From NCBI RefSeq assembly GCF_015207735.1, contig NZ_JADEWG010000010.1, positions 24,259 to 88,258 of the forward strand: a stretch of DNA of 64,000 bases, given 5' to 3'. Each line of letters opens with the position of its first letter. Positions within the stretch are counted from its first letter, which is position 1. The translations under genes were made by a program, and so were the position numbers. This document shows, piece after piece, positions 9,120 to 17,963 of this stretch. This stretch comes from [Phormidium] sp. LEGE 05292 (GTDB taxonomy: Bacteria; Cyanobacteriota; Cyanobacteriia; Cyanobacteriales; Aerosakkonemataceae). The notes below the pieces were generated by a model that was not told the DNA's origin, did not search any database, and saw nothing but the letters and a program-made list of their open reading frames with translations.

Positions 9120-9149
9120 AAGCCAGAAGTAAAAAATTACTTTTGGCTT
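9120..9149 (+). terminator. Intrinsic terminator after DUF2993 pair
   Basis: A 13-bp stem (AAGCCAGAAGTAA paired with TTACTTTTGGCTT, one G-T wobble) with an AAAA loop, followed by an A/T-rich stretch. It sits 13 bp after the stop codon of the second DUF2993 gene. Confidence 0.7.
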
Positions 9150-9203
9150 GTAAAAATTTTATTTAAGTTTTTACTAACCCACCATTACACACAAGGAATT
9201 ATT

Positions 9204-10028
9204 ATGAAACAAAATACCAGAAATTTAGAACAACAAGCTAGACAAGTAGCTGCCGATCCTTGGGTAGAAAAACTCGCTAGACTCGGCTTAGTTTCCAAAG
9301 GAATAGTTTACTCTATAGTCGGGTTTTTAGCAGCACAAGCAGCTTTTGGCGCGGGCGGTAGAACTACTGACACCGCAGGTGCTTTGGAAACAATTGTCAC
9401 TCAACCTTTTGGTCAATTTTTGTTAGCTTTGGTGTGTATTGGTTTTATTGGATATACACTTTGGCGATTTCTTGAAGCATTTTTTAACCCAGAAAATCAA
9501 GGTATCGGTGGGCGTTTAGGTAGCTTTGTTAGTGGTGTAATTTATGCAAGTTTGGCGTTTACTGCGGCTAAATTAGCATTAGGTTATGGTGGTACTACTG
9601 GTGGCGATGCGACCCAAGATTGGACGGGGCGTTTCTTGGCTCAACCTTTTGGTCAATGGTTAGTAGGAATTGCTGGGGCGTTCATAATTGGTATGGGATT
9701 TTATGAAATGTATAAAGCTTACAAAGCCAAGTTTCGGGAATATTTAAAATGGCAAGAAATGGCTCAGAATGAAAGAAATTGGGCAACTCGTTTAGGCAGA
9801 TTGGGTTATGCTGCTAGGGGTGTGGTTTTTATTGCGATCGGCTTTTTCTTAATTCAAGCGGCGCGTTTGTCTAATCCTAATGAAGCTAGAGGTTTTGGTG
9901 GTGCATTAGCAGCGTTAGCAGGACAACCTTATGGCCCTTGGATTTTGGGGCTTGTGGCGATCGGCTTATTAGCTTATGGTATTTATACATTCGTGGAAGC
10001 TAAGTATCGACGAATTAGGACTGCTTGA
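9204..10028 (+). CDS. DUF1206 family membrane protein
   Basis: A 274-residue protein built from three similar units of two transmembrane helices each, the arrangement of DUF1206 proteins. Each unit starts with an amphipathic segment and an LGLVSKGIVYSIVGF-like or LGYAARGVVFIAIGF-like helix, then a QPFGQFLLALVCIGFIGY-like helix (repeated as QPFGQWLVGIAGAFIIG and QPYGPWILGLVAIGLL). The internal repeat is plain in the sequence. An AAGGAATT RBS-like stretch precedes the ATG. The function of the family is unknown. It lies between a terminator and crtO on the same strand, 200 bp from crtO. Confidence 0.88.
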   Translation: MKQNTRNLEQQARQVAADPWVEKLARLGLVSKGIVYSIVGFLAAQAAFGAGGRTTDTAGALETIVTQPFGQFLLALVCIGFIGYTLWRFLEAFFNPENQGIGGRLGSFVSGVIYASLAFTAAKLALGYGGTTGGDATQDWTGRFLAQPFGQWLVGIAGAFIIGMGFYEMYKAYKAKFREYLKWQEMAQNERNWATRLGRLGYAARGVVFIAIGFFLIQAARLSNPNEARGFGGALAALAGQPYGPWILGLVAIGLLAYGIYTFVEAKYRRIRTA

Positions 10029-10230
10029 ATTTGCGTAAATTAACAAAAAATAATTAACAACGGGACAAAAAAGAGGGAAAATAGAAACTTAAATCTTTTC
10101 TTCTTTTCTGTCTATTTTTCATTTAATTAGTGCGGTCGATATAGCAAAAACTTCTGTAATTAGACAGATTTTTTACATTTATTTATTTTCTTATAATTAA
10201 GAAAATACAATACTACTCGGAGTTAGATAG

Positions 10231-11925
10231 ATGGAAAATTATGATGTAGTAATTATTGGCGCAGGTCACAATGGGTTGGTTTGTGCTGCCTATCTCTTAA
10301 AAGCAGGATACAGCGTTTTATTACTAGAAAAGCGATCGGTCCCTGGAGGTGCAGCAACTACAGAAGAAGTCATCCCAGACAAAGCACCAGGTTTCAAATT
10401 TAACCTCTGTGCGATCGACCATGAATTTATTCATTTAGGGCCAGTAATTGAAGAATTAGAACTGGAAAAATACGGATTAGAATATCTATTTTGCGACCCA
10501 GTAGTATTTTGCCCGCATCCCGATGGTAAATACTTTTTAGCACACCGTTCTTTAGAAAAAACTTGCGCGGAAATTGCCCGTTTTAATGAACGAGATGCCA
10601 AAAAATATGCCGAATTTACTAACTATTGGCAACGAGCGATCGGGGCGATGATTCCGATGTTTAATGCACCGCCAAAATCAGTAGTTGATATTATTGGTAA
10701 CTACGATCTGAAAAAGATAAAAGATTTAATTTCAGTCATTGGTTCTACTAACAAAACCCTGGATTTTGTGCGTACCATGCTCACCAGTGCTGAGGATCTA
10801 CTCAACGAATGGTTTGATGAAGAATTTATTAAAGCACCTTTGGCAAGGTTAGCATCCGAATTGGGTGCGCCTCCTTCGCAAAAAACTCTTGGCATTGGCG
10901 CAATTATGATGGCAATGCGTCATAATCCAGGTATGGCTAGACCCAAAGGTGGTACTGGTGCTTTAGTCAAAGCTTTGGTGAATTTAGTTACTAGTTTGGG
11001 TGGCAAAATTCTCACCGATCAAAAAGTAGAAAGAATTTTGATTAATAATGGTCAAGCTGTTGGGGTGCGAGTCGCTGGTGGCACAGAATATCGAGCAAAT
11101 AAAGGGGTAATTTCTAACATTGATGCAAGGCGAGTGTTCTTGCAATTAATGGATGAAAGTGATGTAGATGCTGCCGATCCAGATTTGCGGGAACGTTTAG
11201 AACGTCGCATTGTAAATAACAATGAAACTATCCTAAAAATTGACTTGGCAATGGATGAACCTTTACGCTTTGTGCATCATAATCACAAAGATGAATATTT
11301 AATTGGTTCAGTGTTAATTGCTGATACAGTTAGACAGGTAGAAATTGCTCACAGTGACCCTTCTGTTGGTAAAATTCCTTTAGAAAATCCCTCGATGTAT
11401 GTGGTACAACCAACAATGTTAGATCCTTCGATGGCACCCGATGGAAAACATACTGTTTGGATTGAATTCTTTGCACCTTATAATGTTTTTGGTGCGGAAG
11501 GAACTGGTTTAAATGGTACTGGTTGGACGGATGAATTGAAAAATCAAGTTGCCGATCGCGTCATCGATAAACTAGCAGAATACGCCCCCAATGTAAAGAC
11601 AGCAACTTTCGCCCGTCGCGTCGAAAGTCCGGCAGAATTAGGCGAACGTTTGGGCGCATATAAAGGTAATTATTACCACATCGATATGACGCTAGATCAA
11701 ATGGTGTTTTTCCGCCCTTTACCAGAAATAGCTAACTACAAAACACCAATTGAAGGACTATTTATGAGTGGTGCGGGGACTCATCCCGGTGGTTCAATTT
11801 CGGGAATGCCAGGAAGAAATTGCGCTCGCGTTTTCTTGCATTCTCAACAACCCTTTGCCCAAACTTTAAGTGATGCAGCAAATTCACTGAAGTCAACCGC
11901 AAAATCGATTTTCAAGACCTTCTAA
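10231..11925 (+). CDS. crtO: CrtO-type beta-carotene ketolase
   Basis: A 564-residue FAD-dependent oxidoreductase of the phytoene-desaturase superfamily. CrtO adds keto groups at C-4 of beta-ionone rings, giving echinenone (or canthaxanthin) from beta-carotene in the membranes. The N-terminus has the dinucleotide-binding motif VVIIGAGHNGLVCAAYLL and VPGGAATTEE. Stretches such as CAIDHEFIHLGPV, EYLFCDPVVFCP, RPKGGTGALVKALV and GTHPGGSISGMPGRNCARVFL agree closely with Synechocystis CrtO as I remember it. The C-terminal flavin-binding motif is intact, with a short extra tail. The start has AGTTAGATAG upstream with CGGAG. A ketolase, rather than a plain desaturase, is the best call. Confidence 0.93.
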   Translation: MENYDVVIIGAGHNGLVCAAYLLKAGYSVLLLEKRSVPGGAATTEEVIPDKAPGFKFNLCAIDHEFIHLGPVIEELELEKYGLEYLFCDPVVFCPHPDGKYFLAHRSLEKTCAEIARFNERDAKKYAEFTNYWQRAIGAMIPMFNAPPKSVVDIIGNYDLKKIKDLISVIGSTNKTLDFVRTMLTSAEDLLNEWFDEEFIKAPLARLASELGAPPSQKTLGIGAIMMAMRHNPGMARPKGGTGALVKALVNLVTSLGGKILTDQKVERILINNGQAVGVRVAGGTEYRANKGVISNIDARRVFLQLMDESDVDAADPDLRERLERRIVNNNETILKIDLAMDEPLRFVHHNHKDEYLIGSVLIADTVRQVEIAHSDPSVGKIPLENPSMYVVQPTMLDPSMAPDGKHTVWIEFFAPYNVFGAEGTGLNGTGWTDELKNQVADRVIDKLAEYAPNVKTATFARRVESPAELGERLGAYKGNYYHIDMTLDQMVFFRPLPEIANYKTPIEGLFMSGAGTHPGGSISGMPGRNCARVFLHSQQPFAQTLSDAANSLKSTAKSIFKTF

Positions 11926-11930
11926 TTTTG

Positions 11931-11978
11931 TAGGAGTTCCGAAGAAAATACTAATTTATGAACAATTTGGAACTCCTA
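11931..11978 (+). terminator. Intrinsic terminator after crtO
   Basis: Inverted repeat TAGGAGTTCC (11931-11940) and GGAACTCCTA (11969-11978), followed by TCATTTTT. It lies 5 bp after the crtO stop, which argues against strict co-transcription of crtO with the next gene. Confidence 0.65.
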
Positions 11979-12017
11979 TCATTTTTCAATTGCAGTTAAA
12001 AAAGAGTAGCTTTTGAC

Positions 12018-13121
12018 ATGAATGAAAAAATTTTAATTATTGGAGGAAGTGGGAGAATTGGTAGCAGTGTGGCAACAGATTTAGTCAACCACACAGAAAC
12101 AGATATTACAATTACTGGCAGAGATGCGGAAACAGGAAATAAAGTTGCCGAAAATTTGGGAAACAGAGTCAAATTTTTGGCTTTAAATTTAGCAGAAAAA
12201 GAGAAATTAAGAGAGGCAATTAAGTCTAGCAAAATTGTCATTCATTGTGCAGGGCCATTTCATTACCGCGATGCTAATGTTTTGAAAACTTGTATTGAAG
12301 AAGGTGCTGATTATTTGGATGTCAGCGATCATCGATCGTTCACCAGTAAAGCATTAGAATATAAATCGGCAGCAGAAGCAGCGGGAATAACTGCTATTGT
12401 AAATACCGGAATTTTCCCTGGTATTTCTAATAGCATGGTGCGCCAAGGTGTAGAAAAACTGGACAAAGCAGAAAAGATCCATTTAAGTTACGTAGTTTCG
12501 GGATCTGGTGGCGCAGGAATTACCGTAATGCGAACCACTTTTTTAGGTTTGCAAAATCCGTTTGTTGCCTGGATAGATGGGAAATGGCAAAAGTTAAAAC
12601 CATATAGCGATCGAGAAACTGTAGAATTCCCTGCACCCTACGGACGCACAGGAGTTTACTGGTACGATATGCCAGAAACCTTTACCCTTCCTGATACATT
12701 CCCAGTCCAAACTGTAATTACAAAATTCGGTTCTGTACCCGACTTTTACAATTATCTGACTTGGTGGGTAGCGAAAACTTGGCCGAATAGTTGGATTCAA
12801 AATCGCAACGTAATTGAATTTTTGGCAAATGTTAGTTTTAAAATGACTAACTTTAGCGATCGCTTTAGCGGTATCGGTGTCGCAATTCGTTCCCTAGTAA
12901 CAGGAGAAAAAGACGGCAAAACCGTAAATTATTGTTCTACTTTAGTCCACGAAAATACCGCAATATCCGCAGGTTATGGAACAGGTAGTATAGCCGAATT
13001 AATCTTAGATGGAAAACTGAAAAAACCCGGAGTTTGGGCTGTAGAACAAGCACTTCCCACCGATTTATTTGAACAAACAATGGTAAGTCGGGGAGTAAAA
13101 ATTCACGAAGAATGGTTTTGA
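12018..13121 (+). CDS. Saccharopine dehydrogenase-like NAD(P)-dependent oxidoreductase
   Basis: A 367-residue protein with an N-terminal Rossmann fold: ILIIGGSGRIGSSVATDL, then an acidic/basic second strand (ITITGRDAET), and CAGPFHYRDANVLKTCIEEGADYLDVSD, the pattern of the saccharopine-dehydrogenase NADP-binding domain. The C-terminal half is a mixed alpha/beta domain. Such proteins range from lysine metabolism to trans-acting enoyl reductases, and the true substrate cannot be read from sequence. Its place between a carotenoid ketolase and a UGT-type glycosyltransferase invites a link to carotenoid or lipid modification, but a terminator follows crtO and palindromes follow this gene. The stop codon (TGA 13119-13121) shares its last base with a palindromic element. 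Confidence 0.8.
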   Translation: MNEKILIIGGSGRIGSSVATDLVNHTETDITITGRDAETGNKVAENLGNRVKFLALNLAEKEKLREAIKSSKIVIHCAGPFHYRDANVLKTCIEEGADYLDVSDHRSFTSKALEYKSAAEAAGITAIVNTGIFPGISNSMVRQGVEKLDKAEKIHLSYVVSGSGGAGITVMRTTFLGLQNPFVAWIDGKWQKLKPYSDRETVEFPAPYGRTGVYWYDMPETFTLPDTFPVQTVITKFGSVPDFYNYLTWWVAKTWPNSWIQNRNVIEFLANVSFKMTNFSDRFSGIGVAIRSLVTGEKDGKTVNYCSTLVHENTAISAGYGTGSIAELILDGKLKKPGVWAVEQALPTDLFEQTMVSRGVKIHEEWF

Positions 13122-13224
13122 TACCAATTCTCTGTAAAATTGCGCTTAATCATTGCCCCTCCCCGTCTACGGGGAGGGGTTTGGGGTGGGGTGAATTAAG
13201 CGCATCTTCATAGAGAATTGGTAT
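13121..13224. repeat. Nested palindromic element, 104 bp
   Basis: Three concentric inverted repeats: ATACCAATTCTCT (13121-13133) with AGAGAATTGGTAT (13212-13224), TGCGCTTAAT (13141-13150) with ATTAAGCGCA (13195-13204), and a GC-rich core CCCCTCCCC/GGGGAGGGG (13156-13179). It can fold into one long hairpin and resembles a dispersed MITE-like repeat. It may also act as terminator for the oxidoreductase gene. Confidence 0.85.
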
Positions 13225-13253
13225 GACATATTCAGATCTTGCACAAAGGTAAA

Positions 13254-13300
13254 AAACCGGATTTCTAGGATTACGCATCATAGCCCAAGAAATCCGGTTT
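13254..13300. repeat. Palindromic repeat AAACCGGATTTCT
   Basis: Perfect 13-bp arms AAACCGGATTTCT (13254-13266) and AGAAATCCGGTTT (13288-13300) separated by 21 nt. This is the second of three hairpins in the space before the glycosyltransferase gene. Confidence 0.8.
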
Positions 13301-13338
13301 CTCGTTCTTACCCAAACGCTGAAATCAAAAAATTACAT

Positions 13339-13387
13339 AAAGAGTTTGCGATCGCCTTGGTTCTATATTTGCGATCGCAAACTCTTT
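13339..13387. repeat. 17-bp inverted repeat containing HIP1 sites
   Basis: AAAGAGTTTGCGATCGC (13339-13355) pairs perfectly with GCGATCGCAAACTCTTT (13371-13387) across a 15-nt loop. Each arm contains GCGATCGC at its inner end. The remaining 124 bp to the next start codon show nothing distinct except A/T-rich sequence. Confidence 0.85.
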
Positions 13388-13511
13388 CATTCTACTGGCA
13401 AGGAATATTTTCAGTTTCCATTCAATAATTTATCATTGCCAACCTGACTCTTCACTTTATAATAAATTACTGTCGCAATAAATACGCTTAATTGTATAAT
13501 TTATTACTGCC

Positions 13512-14867
13512 ATGACACATTTTGGCTTAATTTCTCCAGCGGCTTCTTCTCACATTAATACAATCACCACATTAGGGTGGGAACTGAAACGGCGCGGTCA
13601 TCAGGTCACTTTATTTGGAGTGCCTTATGCTCGCGCCCAGGCACTTGCATCGGGCGTAAACTTTCGCGCGATCGGAGAATCGGACATTACCAAAGAGAAC
13701 ACAGTCCAAAAGCACGCCCAGATCGCCCAATTAAGCGGGTTAGCCGCAATGCGGTATAGCTTAAGTCTGGCTAAAGAAGATGTAGCGATTTTACTCAGGG
13801 ATGGTCCGGCAGCGATTCGGGAAGAAGGTGTGGAAGCCTTGTTGGTAGACTACGTTACATACGGAAGCGGATCGGTTGCGGAATTTCTAGATATTCCTTT
13901 CATTACGGTATACAGCGCTTTGATCGAAACCGAGGAAGATGGCGTTCCCCCCGTTTTCACCCCTTGGAACTATAACCCAGCTTGGTGGGCACCTCTACGT
14001 AACCGAATGGGTTACGCGCTGATTAAATCCAGCGAGCAACCCATTCTCAATCTGGTGAGGGAATATCGGGAAAAATGGCGGTTGCCTTCACTCTCTGGCT
14101 TCAGGGATTCCTACTCAAAACTGGCGCAGTTGAGCCAGCAGCCAGCTGAGTTTGAATTCCCTCGTACTGAGTTGCCCGAGTGCCTCCATTTCACAGGCCC
14201 TTATATGAACCCATTAAGTCAGGAACCCGTACCTTTTCCCTTTGAAAAATTAACTGGAAAACCGCTGATTTATGCTTCTATGGGCACTTTGCAAAATCGT
14301 CAAACCAGCGTTTTTCAGTGTGTGGCAGAGGCGTGCGCCGGATTAGATGTCCAGTTAGTGATTTCTCTGGGGGGCGGAATTAGACCAGAGTCCCTTCCAC
14401 AGTTGCCCGGTTCGCCGATAGTCGTCGGCTATGCCCCTCAATTAGAATTGCTCAAAAAAGCCGCGCTCGTTATTACTCATGGAGGCGCTAACACCGTTTT
14501 AGAAGCCCTAAGTTATGGGGTGCCACTGGTGGCGATTCCCAATACTTACGATCAACCAGGCGTGGGGGCGCGTTTGATTTGGACGGGTACGGGTGAGGTT
14601 GTCTCTCTATCTCGTTTGAATGTTCCCCGATTGCGAACTGCAATACAGCGAGTTCTCACGGAAGAAAGTTACAAAAAGAATGCACTCAGGCTACAAGAAG
14701 CAATTCGCAAAGCAGGCGGATTCACTCGTGCTGTGGACATTATCGAACAGGCAATATCTACGGGAAAGCCAGTTTTGTCCGCAAATAACGGCTATCAGTC
14801 AATAGCGCAACATTTTGCAGAGGGAAGGGAACAAGGAACAGAGAACAGGAAAGAAATATTTCGTTAG
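13512..14867 (+). CDS. UGT-type glycosyltransferase (GT1), possibly carotenoid glycosylating
   Basis: A 451-residue glycosyltransferase of GT-B fold. The N-terminal acceptor domain begins HFGLISPAASSHINTITTLGWEL with the usual His, and the C-terminal donor domain has IYASMGTLQNRQ, VVGYAPQLELLKKAALVITHGG, NTVLEALSYGVPLVAIP and YDQPGVGARL, the signature of UDP-glycosyltransferases related to macrolide and zeaxanthin (CrtX-like) glucosyltransferases. Catalytic His is probably the one in SSHIN. The neighbourhood with crtO makes a carotenoid glycoside product plausible, but the acceptor is inference. The last ~30 residues (EGREQGTENRKEIFR) look repeat-derived, from AGGGAACAAGGAACAGAG sequence. Codon use is a little more GC-rich than the preceding genes. 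Confidence 0.85.
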   Translation: MTHFGLISPAASSHINTITTLGWELKRRGHQVTLFGVPYARAQALASGVNFRAIGESDITKENTVQKHAQIAQLSGLAAMRYSLSLAKEDVAILLRDGPAAIREEGVEALLVDYVTYGSGSVAEFLDIPFITVYSALIETEEDGVPPVFTPWNYNPAWWAPLRNRMGYALIKSSEQPILNLVREYREKWRLPSLSGFRDSYSKLAQLSQQPAEFEFPRTELPECLHFTGPYMNPLSQEPVPFPFEKLTGKPLIYASMGTLQNRQTSVFQCVAEACAGLDVQLVISLGGGIRPESLPQLPGSPIVVGYAPQLELLKKAALVITHGGANTVLEALSYGVPLVAIPNTYDQPGVGARLIWTGTGEVVSLSRLNVPRLRTAIQRVLTEESYKKNALRLQEAIRKAGGFTRAVDIIEQAISTGKPVLSANNGYQSIAQHFAEGREQGTENRKEIFR

Positions 14868-14993
14868 CTTGTCTCGGCTTGGGTTGGTAGCCCAAATAAT
14901 TAAAGAATCGCAGGGAACAGTTCAGAGGATGTGGGAAAAGTGTTAATTATTGTCGCCCCTGCGACTCAAGTCATGGGCTAATAGATTATAGAT

Positions 14994-16259
14994 TTAGTAG
15001 CTATCCCAAATTACTTTTATCCGATCTTGGGCTTTTTGTAAGGCTTTTTTCGGAGCCTCACCTAACAATACTGCTTCAATAGCTCGACCAAGACTGTCTG
15101 AGAGACGGCTATATCCAGCAATAATTGGTCTTTTTCCCGTCCATTTCATTTGTTCTAAAAACACTTTTAACACAGGTTTTTGGACGAGATATTTCTGATA
15201 AGCTTCACTTTGAGCAGATTTGATGTTTACTGGCAAAAAACCAGTTCCGATACTAAATTCAGTTTGAAATTGTTCACTTAAAACATATTCTAAAAACTTC
15301 AGCGCCGCTTGCTCTCTTTCGGGCGTAGTTTTCATGACATATAAGTTTCCGTTGCCTGCGACTGTAGCTCTGGTTTTATAAGCGGGTATGGGAAATACAT
15401 CATAATCAACTTTACTTTTCATGATATATGTCCAAGGCCCAGTTAATTGCATTGCCACACGCCCGTTGATAAAATTATCTTCTTCATAACCGCGTTCTGG
15501 AAGAGAAAGTGTAGCCGATCCATCTTTGAGTAAATTGTGCCAAAACTCTAAGGCTGCGATCGCTCCTGGATTAGTCAAATCAGGACGATTATTTTCTAAT
15601 ATTTCTCCTTTGGCACTCAGCAAAAAAGGAAACCAAGTAAAAACTGTCCATTCTCCCTTACCTAATGGTAATAACATTCCATACTGTTCGGGGCGATTGT
15701 CACCATTGCGATCGACAGTTAGTTTTTTGGCAACTTGTCGCAACTCTTCCCAAGTTTTAGGTGTCTCAGTAATACCTGCTGCGGCAAACAGTTTTGGTCG
15801 GTAAAAAATGCCAATATTACCACTATAGTATGGCACCGACCAAAGATGTCCGTCTAGCCGCATTTCATCAAGTAAATTTGGGAAAATTTCTGACTTAATT
15901 GGTAATTTATCTAGCCAATCTTCTAACGGTCGAATTGCTCCCATTTCTACTAACTGACCTGTAACTTGAGGATAAAAAGCCAGAATATCTGGCAGAGCAT
16001 TACCGACAAATGCTGTTAATATTTTTGGTAATTGTTGAGGCGTGAAAATTGATTCAACCTGAATATCAGGATGAGTTTGATTAAATTTATTAACCAATTT
16101 TTGAAATACTTCCCGATTTGGTGGTGGATTAATTTCTTGCCACAAAGTTAAATGAATTACGCGATCGCGATTTTTTTCTGTTGCCTGACAACCAGATAAA
16201 TTCAGCAAGCACAGGCAAAACAAAATAACGATTAGGGATGGGAAATTGAAAAATTTCAT
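14994..16259 (-). CDS. ABC transporter sugar-binding lipoprotein (family 1)
   Basis: A 421-residue extracellular solute-binding protein. It has a lipoprotein signal: hydrophobic IVILFCLCLLNLSGC with the lipobox LSGC, so it is expected to be anchored in the membrane facing the periplasm. The mature part carries the family 1 pattern: VIHLTLWQEINPPPNREVFQ, FNQTHPDIQVES, PDILAFYPQ, AAAGITETPKTWEEL and GRVAMQLTGPWT. The likely ligand is a sugar or glycoside. No permease or ATPase subunit lies beside it, so partners must be encoded elsewhere. It follows a GT2 gene by 10 bp on the same strand and is probably translated from the same mRNA. Confidence 0.9.
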   Translation of the reverse strand: MKFFNFPSLIVILFCLCLLNLSGCQATEKNRDRVIHLTLWQEINPPPNREVFQKLVNKFNQTHPDIQVESIFTPQQLPKILTAFVGNALPDILAFYPQVTGQLVEMGAIRPLEDWLDKLPIKSEIFPNLLDEMRLDGHLWSVPYYSGNIGIFYRPKLFAAAGITETPKTWEELRQVAKKLTVDRNGDNRPEQYGMLLPLGKGEWTVFTWFPFLLSAKGEILENNRPDLTNPGAIAALEFWHNLLKDGSATLSLPERGYEEDNFINGRVAMQLTGPWTYIMKSKVDYDVFPIPAYKTRATVAGNGNLYVMKTTPEREQAALKFLEYVLSEQFQTEFSIGTGFLPVNIKSAQSEAYQKYLVQKPVLKVFLEQMKWTGKRPIIAGYSRLSDSLGRAIEAVLLGEAPKKALQKAQDRIKVIWDSY

Positions 16260-16269
16260 GCCAAACTCC

Positions 16270-16923
16270 CTACACTTTAGTAGCTAATTGATTAGCCGTA
16301 ATACTATTTTCCGATCTGATATAGATATATGTTTGTGGTTCGGTTAATTTTTGCGTTTTAAATATTTTTTCGGCTCGCTCCCAAAAATCTGTATCCTCTC
16401 CGTATGCAATATTACAAAATCCTTTTAATTCAAAGAATACTTGTCTTTTCCCAAAAAAAGTCGGTCCTAGAACACATTCATACACGCTAATTTTTTCCCC
16501 AGGTCGATAATAATCTGCAACCCATATATCTCCTTGGACTTCAAAACCACCTTGAATTAAGTTAACTTCAGGATGAGCTTTCATATATTCAATTCGTGAA
16601 TGTAAATGCTCCGGTTTATACATATCGTCGCTGTCAATAAATGTAATATATTTGCCGAATGATGCTTGAATTCCCACATTCTTAGAGTAAGCTAGTTTTC
16701 TGTTTTGATGCTTCAAATAACGAATATTGCGGAAGTTCTGTAGGTAAGTATTGACAATTTCAAAAGTATTATCTTGGCTCCCATCATCAACCACTACCAG
16801 TTCCCAATCCTTAAAGGTTTGATTGATAACACTCTTAATGCTATTATCCAAGTGTTGTTCTCGATTGTAAGTACAAAGAATAATAGATATTTCGGGAATT
16901 AGGTCAAATTCTATCGGACTCAT
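16270..16923 (-). CDS. Family 2 glycosyltransferase
   Basis: A 217-residue GT-A glycosyltransferase. The N-terminus EISIILCTYNREQHLDNSIKSVINQTF and VVVDDGSQDNT are the canonical GT2 nucleotide-sugar-binding elements. ITFIDSDDMY supplies the DXD metal motif, and WERAEKIFK gives the ED-like region further on. It is short but covers the full catalytic domain. Its product is unknown; polysaccharide or glycolipid synthesis is likely. It is the first gene of a two-gene unit with the sugar-binding lipoprotein, divergent from a methyltransferase. Confidence 0.9.
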   Translation of the reverse strand: MSPIEFDLIPEISIILCTYNREQHLDNSIKSVINQTFKDWELVVVDDGSQDNTFEIVNTYLQNFRNIRYLKHQNRKLAYSKNVGIQASFGKYITFIDSDDMYKPEHLHSRIEYMKAHPEVNLIQGGFEVQGDIWVADYYRPGEKISVYECVLGPTFFGKRQVFFELKGFCNIAYGEDTDFWERAEKIFKTQKLTEPQTYIYIRSENSITANQLATKV

Positions 16924-17143
16924 TTTGCAACCTGCTTAACGTATTTTTCCAGCAAAAATAGCATCGCTACCAAATAATTATGCTATTTTATGGTTGAAAA
17001 ATCAAGCCAAATATGGAGTTGTTGTTTTTATAGGCTAGCATGGGTATCAACACACGAAAAAATATAAAAAAATTTTTTAACTGGTAGTTTAAACAAAACT
17101 TGGTATCATTTAAAAGTACGGACTGTTCATCAGAAGATATCAA

Positions 17144-17887
17144 ATGGCTAAACTTTCACTCCCAAGTTACTTAAGCGGTTATGCGGAAAATTCATTTAAC
17201 TTAAGACAGCATCTCCAAGAGTTTTTGCATTTAGATTCAGAAACACTAAATAAAAAATTAGCTGCGGGTAAGCGAGAAATGGCAGAGTTAGGCCACAAAG
17301 ATTTTGATTGGGAAGCGGCAACTGCTTTTTATCGCGATCGCGTAGGAGAAGTTTATTTATTTGAATTGGGAGCATGGCATTTAGAATGCCATGAAAATAT
17401 TGAAAATACCTTGATGTTGATTGCAGATTATGCTGAAGGTCGGGTGTTAGATTTTGGTGGTGGGATTGGAACTCATACAATTTGTGCTGCCCTTTGCCCG
17501 CAAGTTGAACAAGTGATATATTGTGATATTAATCCTATTAATCGTGATTTTGTTCATTATCGAGTAAACCAGATGGGGTTGAGTGAAAAAATCACTTTTT
17601 GTTTAGATATGCCCTCAGAAGAGTATTTTGATACAATAATGTCCTTTGATGTTTTAGAACATTTACCAGATCCCTGCGAGCAGTTGCTAAAGTTTCATCA
17701 AGCCTTACAACCAGAAGGTAAAACTATTCTCAACTGGTATTTCTTTAAAGGTTTTAATCAAGAGTACCCTTTTCATTTGGATGACCCGGAAATAGTGGAA
17801 ACTTTCTTCAAGACAATTCAAAGTAAATTCTTAGAAAATTTTCACCCTTATTACACCACAGCCCGATGCTACCGTAAATGGGGTTGA
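17144..17887 (+). CDS. Class I SAM-dependent methyltransferase
   Basis: A 247-residue methyltransferase. Motif I is VLDFGGGIGTHTICAAL, followed by an acidic residue in the second strand (VIYCDINPIN), and motif IV-like IMSFDVLEHLPDPCEQLLKF identifies a Methyltransf_11-type fold. The N-terminal ~85 residues form a helical cap. The substrate cannot be determined. It lies divergent from the GT2 gene with about 220 bp between, where no clear promoter motif was picked out. Confidence 0.85.
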   Translation: MAKLSLPSYLSGYAENSFNLRQHLQEFLHLDSETLNKKLAAGKREMAELGHKDFDWEAATAFYRDRVGEVYLFELGAWHLECHENIENTLMLIADYAEGRVLDFGGGIGTHTICAALCPQVEQVIYCDINPINRDFVHYRVNQMGLSEKITFCLDMPSEEYFDTIMSFDVLEHLPDPCEQLLKFHQALQPEGKTILNWYFFKGFNQEYPFHLDDPEIVETFFKTIQSKFLENFHPYYTTARCYRKWG

Positions 17888-17963
17888 GTTGAATTCAATC
17901 CCCAACAAAATTTGGTGTTGAATAACTATAATTCTATTAACCCTAATTTGTCTTTACCAATGA

